Source: an uncultured Bdellovibrio sp.
GTDB taxonomy: Bacteria > Bdellovibrionota > Bdellovibrionia > Bdellovibrionales > Bdellovibrionaceae
NCBI GenBank assembly: GCA_937871355.1
Contig: CALMPX010000025.1
Coordinates: forward strand, 1 to 7,684
Direction of reading: 5' to 3'
DNA length: 7,684 nucleotides
In this document: positions 1-5,731 of the stretch, piece by piece
Layout: each line of letters begins with the position of its first letter
Position numbering within the stretch: the stretch's first letter is position 1
Notes under the pieces: model-generated
What the model was told of the DNA's origin: nothing
Seen by the model: only the letters and a program-made list of their open reading frames with translations
Database searches by the model: none
Made by a program: the position numbers and the translations under genes

Positions 1-262
1 AGATCGACGCGAGTATGATGAAGATCTGTTCGAAGCTTTCGTTCAACTTCATGCTGACCCACACCACTCCGGCTCCGATGGCGGTCGTTGTTAAAATGTG
101 ACCGATACCGGCGATAAGTAAGATCGCCAGGACCTTTTTATAGGGCCATTTTTGGGTTTTAGCGGCTAGGACAAAGGGAAGCCAATGTGTCGGCAAAGCG
201 GCATGTAAGATGGAAACAGTAGCACCTGTGATGATGAAAGGAAGGAGATGTTGAAGATCCAT
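1..262 (-). CDS. Multi-pass inner-membrane protein, NicO/UreH-like, 5' part only
   Basis: This is the first 87 codons of a gene that runs off the left edge; the ATG is at 262-260 and an in-frame stop lies 24 bp upstream, so no longer start is possible. The protein opens MDLQHLLPFIITGATVSI and has two hydrophobic segments (about residues 7-25 and 44-67), with the start of a third at the window edge. The loop contains HAALPTHWLPFVLAAK (residues 20-35), with histidines in or near membrane segments and a second one in GIGHILTT. Histidine motifs of this kind occur in the nickel/cobalt transporter-like and UreH-like membrane families (LysE-type superfamily), so a metal or small-ion transport role is an inference, not a demonstration. 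I see no clear Shine-Dalgarno sequence before the ATG. It is divergent from the tRNA-Val gene. The open reading frame is firm; the family is tentative. Confidence 0.75.
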   Translation of the reverse strand, partial: MDLQHLLPFIITGATVSILHAALPTHWLPFVLAAKTQKWPYKKVLAILLIAGIGHILTTTAIGAGVVWVSMKLNESFEQIFIILASI

Positions 263-325
263 GCGTGTACAGTTACAAAATCTTCATAAAACAAGCAAGA
301 CCCATCATAAAAACTTTAAAAAAGG

Positions 326-354
326 TTGAACTTCAAAGGACAAATTGCTAATTT
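326..354 (+). promoter_or_regulatory. Candidate sigma-70 promoter of tRNA-Val
   Basis: TTGAAC at 326-331 (-35) is separated by 17 bp from TAATTT at 349-354 (-10), which is preceded by TG at 346-347, an extended -10 arrangement. Predicted transcription start is near 361, about 10 bp before the mature tRNA 5' end. The -10 hexamer itself is weak, so this rests on spacing and position. The rest of the 263-370 gap shows nothing else convincing. Confidence 0.45.
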
Positions 355-370
355 TTACAGACATTTGAAG

Positions 371-446
371 GCGATCTTAGCTCAGTTGGTAGAGTACTTG
401 CATGACATGCAAGGTGTCGCAGGTTCAAGTCCTGCAGGTCGCACCA
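371..446 (+). tRNA. tRNA-Val (anticodon GAC), CCA encoded
   Basis: All four cloverleaf arms can be folded by eye. The acceptor stem pairs 371-377 (GCGATCT) with 436-442 (AGGTCGC, one G-U pair). The D stem pairs GCTC at 380-383 with GAGT at 392-395. The anticodon stem pairs CTTGC at 397-401 with GCAAG at 409-413 around a seven-base loop with anticodon GAC at 404-406, which reads GUC and GUU valine codons. The T stem GCAGG/CCTGC encloses TTCAAGT. The terminal CCA is encoded in the DNA and the total length is 76 bases. A coding sequence starts only 24 bp downstream with no terminator between, so the tRNA is probably released from a longer transcript by RNase processing. Confidence 0.97.
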
Positions 447-470
447 ATCTATTCCTTTTATCGGATATTC

Positions 471-1544
471 ATGAATTCTATTTTATTTTTTGTATTTTTT
501 CTATCTGCTCCGATTTTGATGGCCCAGATTTCTGTCGGTTTACGTGAATCAGCGTTGGGTAACAGCGGAGCCGCGATCACCGAATCTACGGCGCCGTCAT
601 TTTATAATCCTGCTTTATTGTCAGAGAGAAAGAACAGTCATTTTAGTTTAACGGGGACAACTTTAACTTCGTTTCAATCTGAAAATAAAAACAATCGATT
701 TAATTCAACTAAGCTTGCTCCGAATTATATTTCAAGCATTCAAGCATTTGAAGTTTTTATCCATGAATTTTCTTTAGCCAATCAATTGTCTGCAGAATCA
801 CAATACACAAATTCAATTGCAAATGGATCTGAAACAGTCAACGTCAAAGCAGAGCAGTATTCATTGTCTTATTCGTTCGCCTTCAGAGATTTTCCTTTCG
901 GTTTTCAAGTGGGTCTTCGCATGAATGAAAGTACGAATCAAGTCAATCAGGTGACTGATGACGGTGACACCGCAACTGGAGTTAATTTTAATATATCGAA
1001 TAAGTTGGCAGATATGTTTTTTGGATTTGGTGGTATTCATCAAATCGGTAGTCAGTATCGTTTTGGATATAAATATGAATCGCGTGGTTTAAATGTTTAT
1101 AATAAAAATGATCAAGATGGATCTTATTATTTTTATAATAAAACGGGTAACATTTTTAATAGTGGGAAAACGAATGGATCATTTACAAATAAAAATTTGA
1201 CCCAACAAAGTGTTGTCTTTGGACATAGTTTTACGGCGAATAATCATGAGTTTTTAACTGATTCTCGCTTCTTAGAAGAGGGCGACTCAAATAACACTTA
1301 TAGTTTTTATCAGACGTTTGGATACAAAGTAAGTTTCTCCAACAAAATGCAATACATGTGTGGTTTCTCTCATCGATTCGAATCCGATATCGCTAACTTA
1401 GGAGAATCAAATTATTATTCATCAGGCTTTTCCTGGATGACAAATGCTCTGCGCTCGACTTTAAGTGCCTATTACTTTCATCAAAGTGGAACAAACGCTA
1501 TGAAATCCGCTGGGATTACTTTTGGAAGCGAATTTAGTTACTAG
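471..1544 (+). CDS. Outer-membrane beta-barrel protein, FadL/OMPP1-like
   Basis: A 357-residue secreted protein. Residues 1-18 (MNSILFFVFFLSAPILMA) form a hydrophobic signal peptide with probable cleavage before QIS; oddly, its N-terminal end has no lysine or arginine. The mature N-terminus has LRESALGNSGAAITES followed by APSFYNPALL, which matches the pattern (ALG..GA.........YNPA.L) seen in FadL/OMPP1 and PorV-type outer-membrane proteins. The remainder is rich in Ser, Asn, Tyr, Phe and Gly, with alternating polar and hydrophobic stretches, and the protein ends EFSY, an aromatic terminus typical of barrels inserted by BamA. The start is the ATG at 471, with CGGA at 462-465 upstream; the reading frame stays open further upstream only through the tRNA, which is not coding. 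It probably belongs to the tRNA-Val transcript. A transport role for hydrophobic compounds is possible from the family, but the substrate is unknown. Confidence 0.85.
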   Translation: MNSILFFVFFLSAPILMAQISVGLRESALGNSGAAITESTAPSFYNPALLSERKNSHFSLTGTTLTSFQSENKNNRFNSTKLAPNYISSIQAFEVFIHEFSLANQLSAESQYTNSIANGSETVNVKAEQYSLSYSFAFRDFPFGFQVGLRMNESTNQVNQVTDDGDTATGVNFNISNKLADMFFGFGGIHQIGSQYRFGYKYESRGLNVYNKNDQDGSYYFYNKTGNIFNSGKTNGSFTNKNLTQQSVVFGHSFTANNHEFLTDSRFLEEGDSNNTYSFYQTFGYKVSFSNKMQYMCGFSHRFESDIANLGESNYYSSGFSWMTNALRSTLSAYYFHQSGTNAMKSAGITFGSEFSY

Positions 1545-1710
1545 CAATAGAATAATTGTTTTATAAAAAACTGCTTTTAAACATTAAAGTTCAAGTTTGA
1601 GATCCATATTAGGCCTAATTTATCAGATATTTCAATATGTTGAGAAAGTAGTCGAAAACTCAGTATTAGCCGGCTGATAGGGTCCATAGTATTTAAGTTC
1701 TATTTACTTT
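1545..1710. other. Intergenic stretch between barrel gene and toxin-antitoxin operon
   Basis: This AT-rich gap carries no reading frame I would call a gene. Just after the barrel stop there is a weak AU-rich stem (1545-1558, CAAT/ATTG) followed by TTTT, too weak to call a terminator with confidence. A perfect 12-bp palindrome, ATTAGGCCTAAT, lies at 1608-1619 and could be a protein-binding site, but nothing ties it to a neighbouring gene. Confidence 0.4.
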
Positions 1711-1731
1711 TGTACTACATTGTGGTACATT
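1703..1731 (+). promoter_or_regulatory. brnTA promoter with palindromic operator at 1711-1729
   Basis: The 19-bp sequence TGTACTACATTGTGGTACA at 1711-1729 is an inverted repeat with half-sites TGTACTACA and TGTACCACA around a central T, with one mismatched pair between arms. It lies between TTTACT (1703-1708) and TACATT (1726-1731), hexamers spaced 17 bp apart that resemble -35 and -10 elements. A repressor bound here would block RNA polymerase. By analogy with other BrnTA operons, the BrnA antitoxin or BrnTA complex is the likely binder. Transcription would start at about 1738, almost exactly at the brnT ATG. Confidence 0.6.
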
Positions 1732-1738
1732 AATTAAG

Positions 1739-2014
1739 ATGAGATATGAATGGGACCCTCAAAAAGAAAAAGCTAATATTAAAAAGCACGGAATAGCCTT
1801 TCAACAAGCGAAGGAAGCTCTACAATGTGGAATGGTCGTTGTATTAAAGGAAGACATAGACTCAGGAGAAGAACGCTATGTTTATCTTGGTATGTGTAAA
1901 AAATTAAATATTTTAGTGGTTGTAATTGCATATCCTGATGAAAATAGCACTCGAATTATATCAGCCCGTAAAGCTAATAAAAAAGAAAGAAGATTTTATG
2001 AAGCGCAATTATGA
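1739..2014 (+). CDS. brnT: BrnT family ribonuclease toxin
   Basis: A 91-residue protein of the BrnT (formerly DUF497) family, whose studied members are RelE-fold ribonucleases that stop translation and are neutralised by BrnA. The family signature is clear from the sequence: WDPQKEKANIKKHGIAF at residues 5-21, GEERYVYLG at 43-51, and RIISARKANKKERRFYE at 72-88, with the expected short basic-aromatic C-terminus. Length is normal for the family. The gene is first in a two-gene operon and its end overlaps the antitoxin gene by 17 bp, which is the usual toxin-first order for this system. The start ATG has only AAG just before it, and the promoter spacing suggests a very short or absent leader. 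Probably autoregulated through the palindrome upstream. No key motif appears lost, so the toxin is likely functional. Confidence 0.93.
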   Translation: MRYEWDPQKEKANIKKHGIAFQQAKEALQCGMVVVLKEDIDSGEERYVYLGMCKKLNILVVVIAYPDENSTRIISARKANKKERRFYEAQL

Positions 2015-2276
2015 TTTTTCAAAAGGTACACTGGTAAAAGGTCCCATTAAGTCAAAAGCTCAGGTTGATTCAGCACTACGTGAGCAAAAAACACTAACTT
2101 CTATTCGTCTCGATAACGAAATTATTGAAGTAGCCAAAAAGAAAGCTCAAAATGATGGGGTAGGTTATTTAACATGGCTTAATAAAAAGTTAAGATCTGC
2201 TGTTTTGGGTGAAGAAGATTTAGCTGATAGGATAGAAAAATTAGAAAAAGCTGTTTTTAAAAAAACAGCACGTTAG
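1998..2276 (+). CDS. brnA: BrnA family antitoxin
   Basis: A 92-residue antitoxin partner of BrnT. It opens MKRNYDFSKGTLVKG, a charged N-terminal region expected to bind the toxin, and then has a ribbon-helix-helix-like segment: a beta strand around KTLTSIRLD (residues 31-39), a helix at about 40-53, a turn at NDGVGY, and a second helix LTWLNKKLRSAVL (58-70). This is the CopG/BrnA type of DNA-binding fold, consistent with binding the palindrome before brnT. The C-terminal part (DLADRIEKLEKAVF) looks helical. I chose the ATG at 1998 because it overlaps brnT by 17 bp, has AAGAAAGAAG just upstream, and gives a family-like N-terminus. The 3' end of the gene also contains the terminator stem of the convergent unit. 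Confidence 0.88.
   Translation: MKRNYDFSKGTLVKGPIKSKAQVDSALREQKTLTSIRLDNEIIEVAKKKAQNDGVGYLTWLNKKLRSAVLGEEDLADRIEKLEKAVFKKTAR
2236..2269 (-). terminator. Intrinsic terminator of the lipoprotein/transglycosylase unit
   Basis: Read on the minus strand, GCTGTTTTT (2269-2261) pairs perfectly with AAAAACAGC (2258-2250) around a two-base spacer and is followed directly by TTTTTCTAATTTTT. The stem begins 10 bp after the lipoprotein stop codon, the right place for an intrinsic terminator. It lies entirely inside the 3' coding end of brnA. On the plus strand the stem has no U-tract after it, so it should not terminate brnTA. Confidence 0.6.
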
Positions 2277-2279
2277 TCA

Positions 2280-2792
2280 TTACTTTTTAAACCCAGGACA
2301 GGTGTAAGTCCATGTGTCACTGATGCTGTAGCATTCTTTAGAATTACAAATCGTATCAAAAGTCAGAGCATGATAAGGGGATTCATGCTTGCCTAAATAT
2401 CCAAAATCATGAACTTCTGGTTCGGATCCATCAAGTATTTTTTCTATTTGATCACGAGCACACAATCGAACGCGGGATTCTTTTTTAAGAATTTTTTCAA
2501 CTTTTTTTAATTGCGCTCTACACGCAGATTTTTCTTGATTCAAAGGGTAATAAATCGGAATAACTTCATTTTTATCATTTAGTATGCTGAGTATGTATTG
2601 ATGGCGCCAATTATTTTCCTTCTCGGCATTCATAAAATAGCATTCTTGAATGATTCTATCGGAGTCAGTTTCTATAATATTAAGTTCTTCTTTTTGTAGC
2701 GAAGTCATTTTAAATTTTTGAGTACTTAGGCAGCTAGAAAGTATAACCGAAAGTATAAAAAGCAGAGCATTATTTAGCATTAAGTTTTTCAT
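2280..2792 (-). CDS. Cysteine-rich lipoprotein, possible protector against the neighbouring hydrolase
   Basis: A 170-residue protein I do not recognise by family. It starts MKNLMLNNALLFILSVILSSC: a lysine, a hydrophobic stretch and a lipobox LSSC, so Cys21 is the predicted lipid-modified first residue and the protein would be anchored in a membrane on the periplasmic side. The mature part has six more cysteines (51, 91, 111, 149, 154, 165), an even number consistent with disulfide bonds, and no further membrane segment. The ATG at 2792 has AGAGA seven bases upstream and lies inside the transglycosylase gene, a 23-bp overlap; Met5 (2780, 11-bp overlap) is the alternative. Overlap and shared orientation imply translational coupling. 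Its position next to a peptidoglycan hydrolase suggests, by inference only, an inhibitor or immunity role like other small lysozyme-inhibitor lipoproteins. Confidence 0.82.
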   Translation of the reverse strand: MKNLMLNNALLFILSVILSSCLSTQKFKMTSLQKEELNIIETDSDRIIQECYFMNAEKENNWRHQYILSILNDKNEVIPIYYPLNQEKSACRAQLKKVEKILKKESRVRLCARDQIEKILDGSEPEVHDFGYLGKHESPYHALTFDTICNSKECYSISDTWTYTCPGFKK

Positions 2793-3438
2793 AAAATTCT
2801 CTATATTTTTTCATTATTTCGTTAGACTTCTTAGAAGTGTCATTGAGTATGCCTTTATAAACCTGAATAACTTCATCTGAAGTCGCAGCTCGTTTAAGAA
2901 TTTTCTCCGCGTATTGGTTTTTATAGGCCAACCACCGTGTTCCTAGTGCAATTGCTACGTTGGGATTTTTTAAATCCTTAAGTTTAATATCTTTGAAAAC
3001 AAAATCTTTAGATTCGCCACTCAGGTCTTGAAGAATTTTAAGTGTATCTGTAGTAATTTGCGTTAGGCCAGTCGCTTTTTTGTTAATAACTTCAGGATTA
3101 AATGTCGATTCCGATGCGATAAGTGCCTTAATCATATTAGGATCGAGAGAAAATTTTAGATTCAATTTTTTATTGAAATAATCGACCCAAACTGCAATTA
3201 AATCGTCGTATTGGTCTTCGTCAGGTAAATTGAGTTTTTCTTTTTCGGGAAACAATATATTTTTCTTATTATATTTTTTGAAAACATCGTCTATCATTTT
3301 AGCGTTTAGATATGATCCTTCAATATGACGTAAATGCCTATCGACAATAGTTCGACCTTTCGGGTTCTTTTTGCTTACGGGAACACGCCGAGGATGTTCT
3401 TTGACTATAACAGTTTTTGATTTCTTTTTTGGCGGCAT
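2770..3438 (-). CDS. Lytic transglycosylase (SLT-domain) protein without signal peptide
   Basis: A 222-residue protein whose C-terminal two thirds is a family-1 soluble lytic transglycosylase (lysozyme-like) domain, which cleaves the glycan strands of peptidoglycan. Visible motifs in order: DPNMIKALIASESTFNP (residues 99-115) with catalytic Glu110, ATGLTQI (122-128), NPNVAIALGTRWLAYK (158-173), and VIQVYKG (190-196) in place of the common AYNAG. The first 40 residues are strongly basic (MPPKKKSKTVIVKEHPRRV, then SKKNPKGRTIVDRHLRH) and contain no signal peptide or membrane segment, unusual for an enzyme whose substrate is periplasmic. It may need a dedicated export route, release by lysis, or act as an injected effector. 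A near-consensus promoter sits directly upstream and the lipoprotein gene overlaps its end. The domain call is firm; the delivery is unknown. Confidence 0.88.
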   Translation of the reverse strand: MPPKKKSKTVIVKEHPRRVPVSKKNPKGRTIVDRHLRHIEGSYLNAKMIDDVFKKYNKKNILFPEKEKLNLPDEDQYDDLIAVWVDYFNKKLNLKFSLDPNMIKALIASESTFNPEVINKKATGLTQITTDTLKILQDLSGESKDFVFKDIKLKDLKNPNVAIALGTRWLAYKNQYAEKILKRAATSDEVIQVYKGILNDTSKKSNEIMKKYREFYEKLNAK

Positions 3439-3508
3439 AGAAAATTTTAATTATTTTGAATAAATTATGTCAATAATAAACTATTTGTTTAAAAATAGAA
3501 AATTTTAA
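3437..3508. repeat. Pair of 14-bp direct repeats flanking the promoter
   Basis: ATAGAAAATTTTAA occurs at 3437-3450 and again at 3495-3508, 58 bp apart. The first copy covers the -10 box and start-codon edge of the transglycosylase gene and the second lies just past the rdgB stop. Between them, 3481-3498 forms a 6-bp stem (CTATTT/AAATAG) with a six-base loop, followed on the minus strand by TTTATTATT, a weak candidate terminator for rdgB. AT-rich composition makes chance more likely. Confidence 0.4.
3444..3473 (-). promoter_or_regulatory. Strong sigma-70-like promoter of the transglycosylase gene
   Basis: On the minus strand a perfect TTGACA (3473-3468) is followed, after 18 bp, by TAAAAT (3449-3444). 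The ATG begins at 3438, only five bases after the -10 hexamer, so the transcript would start at or within a base or two of the start codon, i.e. be leaderless. No Shine-Dalgarno sequence precedes the ATG, which fits. Confidence 0.6.
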
Positions 3509-3512
3509 AAAA

Positions 3513-4106
3513 TCACGTATTCTGAAGTTTCGCTAAAAATTGCGATAAGGCCTGCGCGCGATGTGATTTTTGAATCTTATAACCGGGACCTAATTCAGCT
3601 AAAGTTTTTTCTTCGCCATCAGGGATAAAGACAGGATCATAACCGAAACCCATTAAGCCTACGGGTTTTGATCCGATTTTGCCGGACATTTTGCCTTCGA
3701 AAATCCATTCTTCGCCGGTTGGCGTATAAACCACTGTTACACATTTAAAATGCGCGGTACGAGGATTAACATTTCTAATTTGCATCATCTTTAAAAGTTT
3801 TGCGACGTTTTCAGAATCACGTGCGTGCGGTCCGGCGTAACGAGCTGAGTGAACTCCGGGTAAGTTTCCTAAGCCTTCGACTTCTAAACCAGCATCTTCA
3901 CCCAGAACCCAGGTTCCCGGTTTTAATGCTTTAACTGTTTTAGCTTTGATGCGGGCATTATCTAAAAAAGTAACGCCGTCTTCAGGACGAGGCGTGAAAT
4001 TTTTAAGATCCGCTTGAGAATAGAGTTTAAGTTCAGCCATAGATCGTAAAGCTAATTGATATTCTTCTAATTTGCCTTTATTACCAGTCGCTATCCATAA
4101 TTCCAT
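3513..4106 (-). CDS. rdgB: RdgB/HAM1 family XTP/dITP diphosphatase
   Basis: A 197-residue house-cleaning enzyme that hydrolyses dITP, ITP and XTP to monophosphates and pyrophosphate in the cytoplasm, keeping deaminated purines out of DNA and RNA. The family motifs are all present: ATGNKGKLEE at residues 6-15 for substrate phosphate binding, GEDAGLEVEGLGNLPG at 69-84 with Asp71 in the catalytic position (EDAGL instead of the more common DDSGL), SARYAG at 87-92, GFGYDPVFIP at 153-162, and SHRAQAL at 181-187. Length is normal. The start is the ATG at 4106: GGAG at 4117-4114 sits seven bases ahead of it, whereas a TTG at 4112 would be one base from that site. It follows rph by 18 bp on the same strand, an adjacency common in bacteria, so the two should be co-transcribed. 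Confidence 0.96.
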   Translation of the reverse strand: MELWIATGNKGKLEEYQLALRSMAELKLYSQADLKNFTPRPEDGVTFLDNARIKAKTVKALKPGTWVLGEDAGLEVEGLGNLPGVHSARYAGPHARDSENVAKLLKMMQIRNVNPRTAHFKCVTVVYTPTGEEWIFEGKMSGKIGSKPVGLMGFGYDPVFIPDGEEKTLAELGPGYKIQKSHRAQALSQFLAKLQNT

Positions 4107-4124
4107 GTTCAAACTCCGCTGATT

Positions 4125-4874
4125 TTATAAATGAATGGGGAAAAAAGAACCGATGACTTTTTCTTGATGAAGAAATAATTCTTTACATCCTGCTTCGGCA
4201 ATATCCATCATGGTGAATAATTGTTTTTTGGTGAATGTGCCTTCTTCGGCAGTTCCTTGGACTTCGATAAATTCACTTTTGTGATTCATCACAAAATTCA
4301 TATCTGTTCCAATATCAGAATCTTCTTCGTAATTTAAATCCAAAATAGGAGTTTGAGTGTTTTGTTCTTCAAGTAAACCGACGGAAATAGCCGAGACGTA
4401 ATGTTTCAATCCCAAACCTTTAATTTCGCTTAAGCCGTGTAGTTTTTTAAGCGCTAAAGCTAAAGCGACAAATCCACCTGTCACCGCGGCAGTGCGCGTT
4501 CCACCATCAGCATTAATCACATCACAATCGATGATAATTTGTTTTTCGTTTAATACCGTCAGATCCACCGCAGAGCGAAGACTGCGTCCGATGAGACGAG
4601 AAATTTCTTGAGTCCGTCCGCCAGTTAACGATTTATCCCGTTTAATACGAGTATGAGTCGAGCGCGGTAGCATGCCATATTCGGCCGTCACCCAACCGGC
4701 GCCAGTTCCGAGAAGCCAAGAAGGGGCTTTTGATTCGTAAGTCGCCGTGCAAAGAACACGCGTTTTTCCGAATTCAACCAGGACAGAGCCTTCGGCGTAT
4801 TCAGATACATGCGGAGTAATTTTAATCGGTCGTAATTGATTATGTGCGCGGCCATCATTTCGGGAATTTGACAT
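4125..4874 (-). CDS. rph: Ribonuclease PH
   Basis: A 249-residue phosphorolytic 3'-5' exoribonuclease that trims the 3' trailer of tRNA precursors using inorganic phosphate; family members work as ring-shaped hexamers in the cytoplasm. Conserved stretches in order: GRAHNQLRPIKI near the N-terminus, AEGSVLVEFG and RVLCTA, GWVTAEYGMLPRSTHTR (residues 60-76), GGRTQEISRLIGRSLR (85-100) with phosphate-binding arginines, DCDVINADGGTRTA (116-129), TDMNFVM (190-196) and EVQGTAE (204-210). I prefer the ATG at 4874, giving MSNSRNDGRAHNQ, because GGA lies eight bases upstream and the length suits the family; an ATG at 4883 would add three residues. The gene lies about 43 bp after the amidase and 18 bp before rdgB, probably in one operon. 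The C-terminus is slightly longer than in E. coli. Confidence 0.96.
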   Translation of the reverse strand: MSNSRNDGRAHNQLRPIKITPHVSEYAEGSVLVEFGKTRVLCTATYESKAPSWLLGTGAGWVTAEYGMLPRSTHTRIKRDKSLTGGRTQEISRLIGRSLRSAVDLTVLNEKQIIIDCDVINADGGTRTAAVTGGFVALALALKKLHGLSEIKGLGLKHYVSAISVGLLEEQNTQTPILDLNYEEDSDIGTDMNFVMNHKSEFIEVQGTAEEGTFTKKQLFTMMDIAEAGCKELFLHQEKVIGSFFPIHL

Positions 4875-4917
4875 AAGAAACATCCATCTCAGGTTTGAAT
4901 TTTTCCCTATAATCTAA

Positions 4918-5628
4918 TTAATTGAGCTGCTTGTCACGGGTTTCCTTGAAATCAAGCAGGGCTTTGACAATAGATTGCGCGGCTAAATCTTGATTCATCT
5001 CGTTTAATAAAGCTTTTTGTTCAATGGGGTTCGTGAGGTAACCCACTTCAATTAATATGGACGGTGCATCTGCTTTTTCTAAGACAAAAAAAGGAGCACG
5101 TCGAATTTTAACATTGGTGTTTTTCCAGCCTTGCGAAAGCTGATGAGAAAAATTGAGACTTTGCTTGATTCGTCCTGTTTCAACTAAATCTTGTTTAATC
5201 GAATCCAGTAGATTGTTCGAGCTTGATACCGATTTGTTATTTTCTGGAAAGTAAATTTCTGTTCCCGAAATCGAAGCTGAAAAGGCTGAGTTATAGTGAA
5301 GACTCAGATAAAAATCGACTTTTTCTTCGTTCGACAAATCAATTCTTTTTTGAAGTGGAATATAGCGATTTTGAGTTCGTGTTACAGTGGCATTGATTTG
5401 ATCGGGATATTTCTCTTTGATTATTTTAATTATTTTTTGACTAAGATTTAACGTCAACTCTGATTCTTTAATGAGTCGATCTGCAGTTTTCACAGACGTT
5501 CCCTTATCGTTTCCACCGTGGCCAGGATCGATCATGACAACAAGTTGATGACTTGATAATAATCTTTCCTCGATGGCCAAGGATAGGCAGCTTAAAAGGC
5601 TCATCAGAATAAATGGAGTTAATTTCAT
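4918..5628 (-). CDS. N-acetylmuramoyl-L-alanine amidase (Amidase_3)
   Basis: A 236-residue secreted zinc amidase that cuts the bond between N-acetylmuramic acid and the stem peptide, acting in the periplasm. Residues 1-18 form a signal peptide (MKLTPFILMSLLSCLSLA); cleavage after SLA fits, though LLSC at 11-14 faintly resembles a lipobox. The catalytic domain fills the rest: IDPGHGGNDKG at 33-43 with zinc ligand His37, Glu55 in IKESELTLN, His111 in LSLHYNSA, and catalytic Glu194 in LIEVGYLTN. There is no SPOR, LysM or AMIN domain, so it is a bare catalytic unit like the core of AmiA/AmiC. A helix resembling the autoinhibitory helix of division amidases may lie around 130-165 but I cannot confirm it. 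The ATG at 5628 is preferred over GTG at 5634; both lack a strong ribosome-binding site. First gene of the operon with rph and rdgB. Confidence 0.93.
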   Translation of the reverse strand: MKLTPFILMSLLSCLSLAIEERLLSSHQLVVMIDPGHGGNDKGTSVKTADRLIKESELTLNLSQKIIKIIKEKYPDQINATVTRTQNRYIPLQKRIDLSNEEKVDFYLSLHYNSAFSASISGTEIYFPENNKSVSSSNNLLDSIKQDLVETGRIKQSLNFSHQLSQGWKNTNVKIRRAPFFVLEKADAPSILIEVGYLTNPIEQKALLNEMNQDLAAQSIVKALLDFKETRDKQLN

Positions 5629-5731
5629 CGTCACTGATTTAGCTTATAGGAAAATCATGGAAAAAAGAAAAAAAAAGACGACCAGGTTTGGGGGGGGGCC
5701 TAGCCGCCATGGGGGTAACTTTATATAAAGC

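Noticed and set aside
371..446. tRNA-Val as a phage or island attachment site
   Set aside because: No duplicate of the tRNA 3' end and no integrase gene seen in the window.
402..470. Longer start for the barrel gene inside the tRNA
   Set aside because: The extra residues are translated tRNA sequence; the ATG at 471 gives a proper signal peptide with CGGA upstream.
326..547. Small open frame spanning the tRNA
   Set aside because: It runs through the whole tRNA-Val and into the barrel gene's signal region in another frame; no ribosome-binding site or recognisable protein.
861..1043. Minus-strand 60-codon frame
   Set aside because: Lies wholly inside the barrel gene on the opposite strand with no family resemblance; a shadow.
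1545..1562. Intrinsic terminator after the barrel gene
   Set aside because: The stem has only four Watson-Crick pairs, mostly A-T, so it would be unstable; left unannotated as a terminator.
1926..1997. Longer start for brnA
   Set aside because: Would overlap brnT by 89 bp and add residues outside the antitoxin pattern; the ATG at 1998 fits spacing and family.
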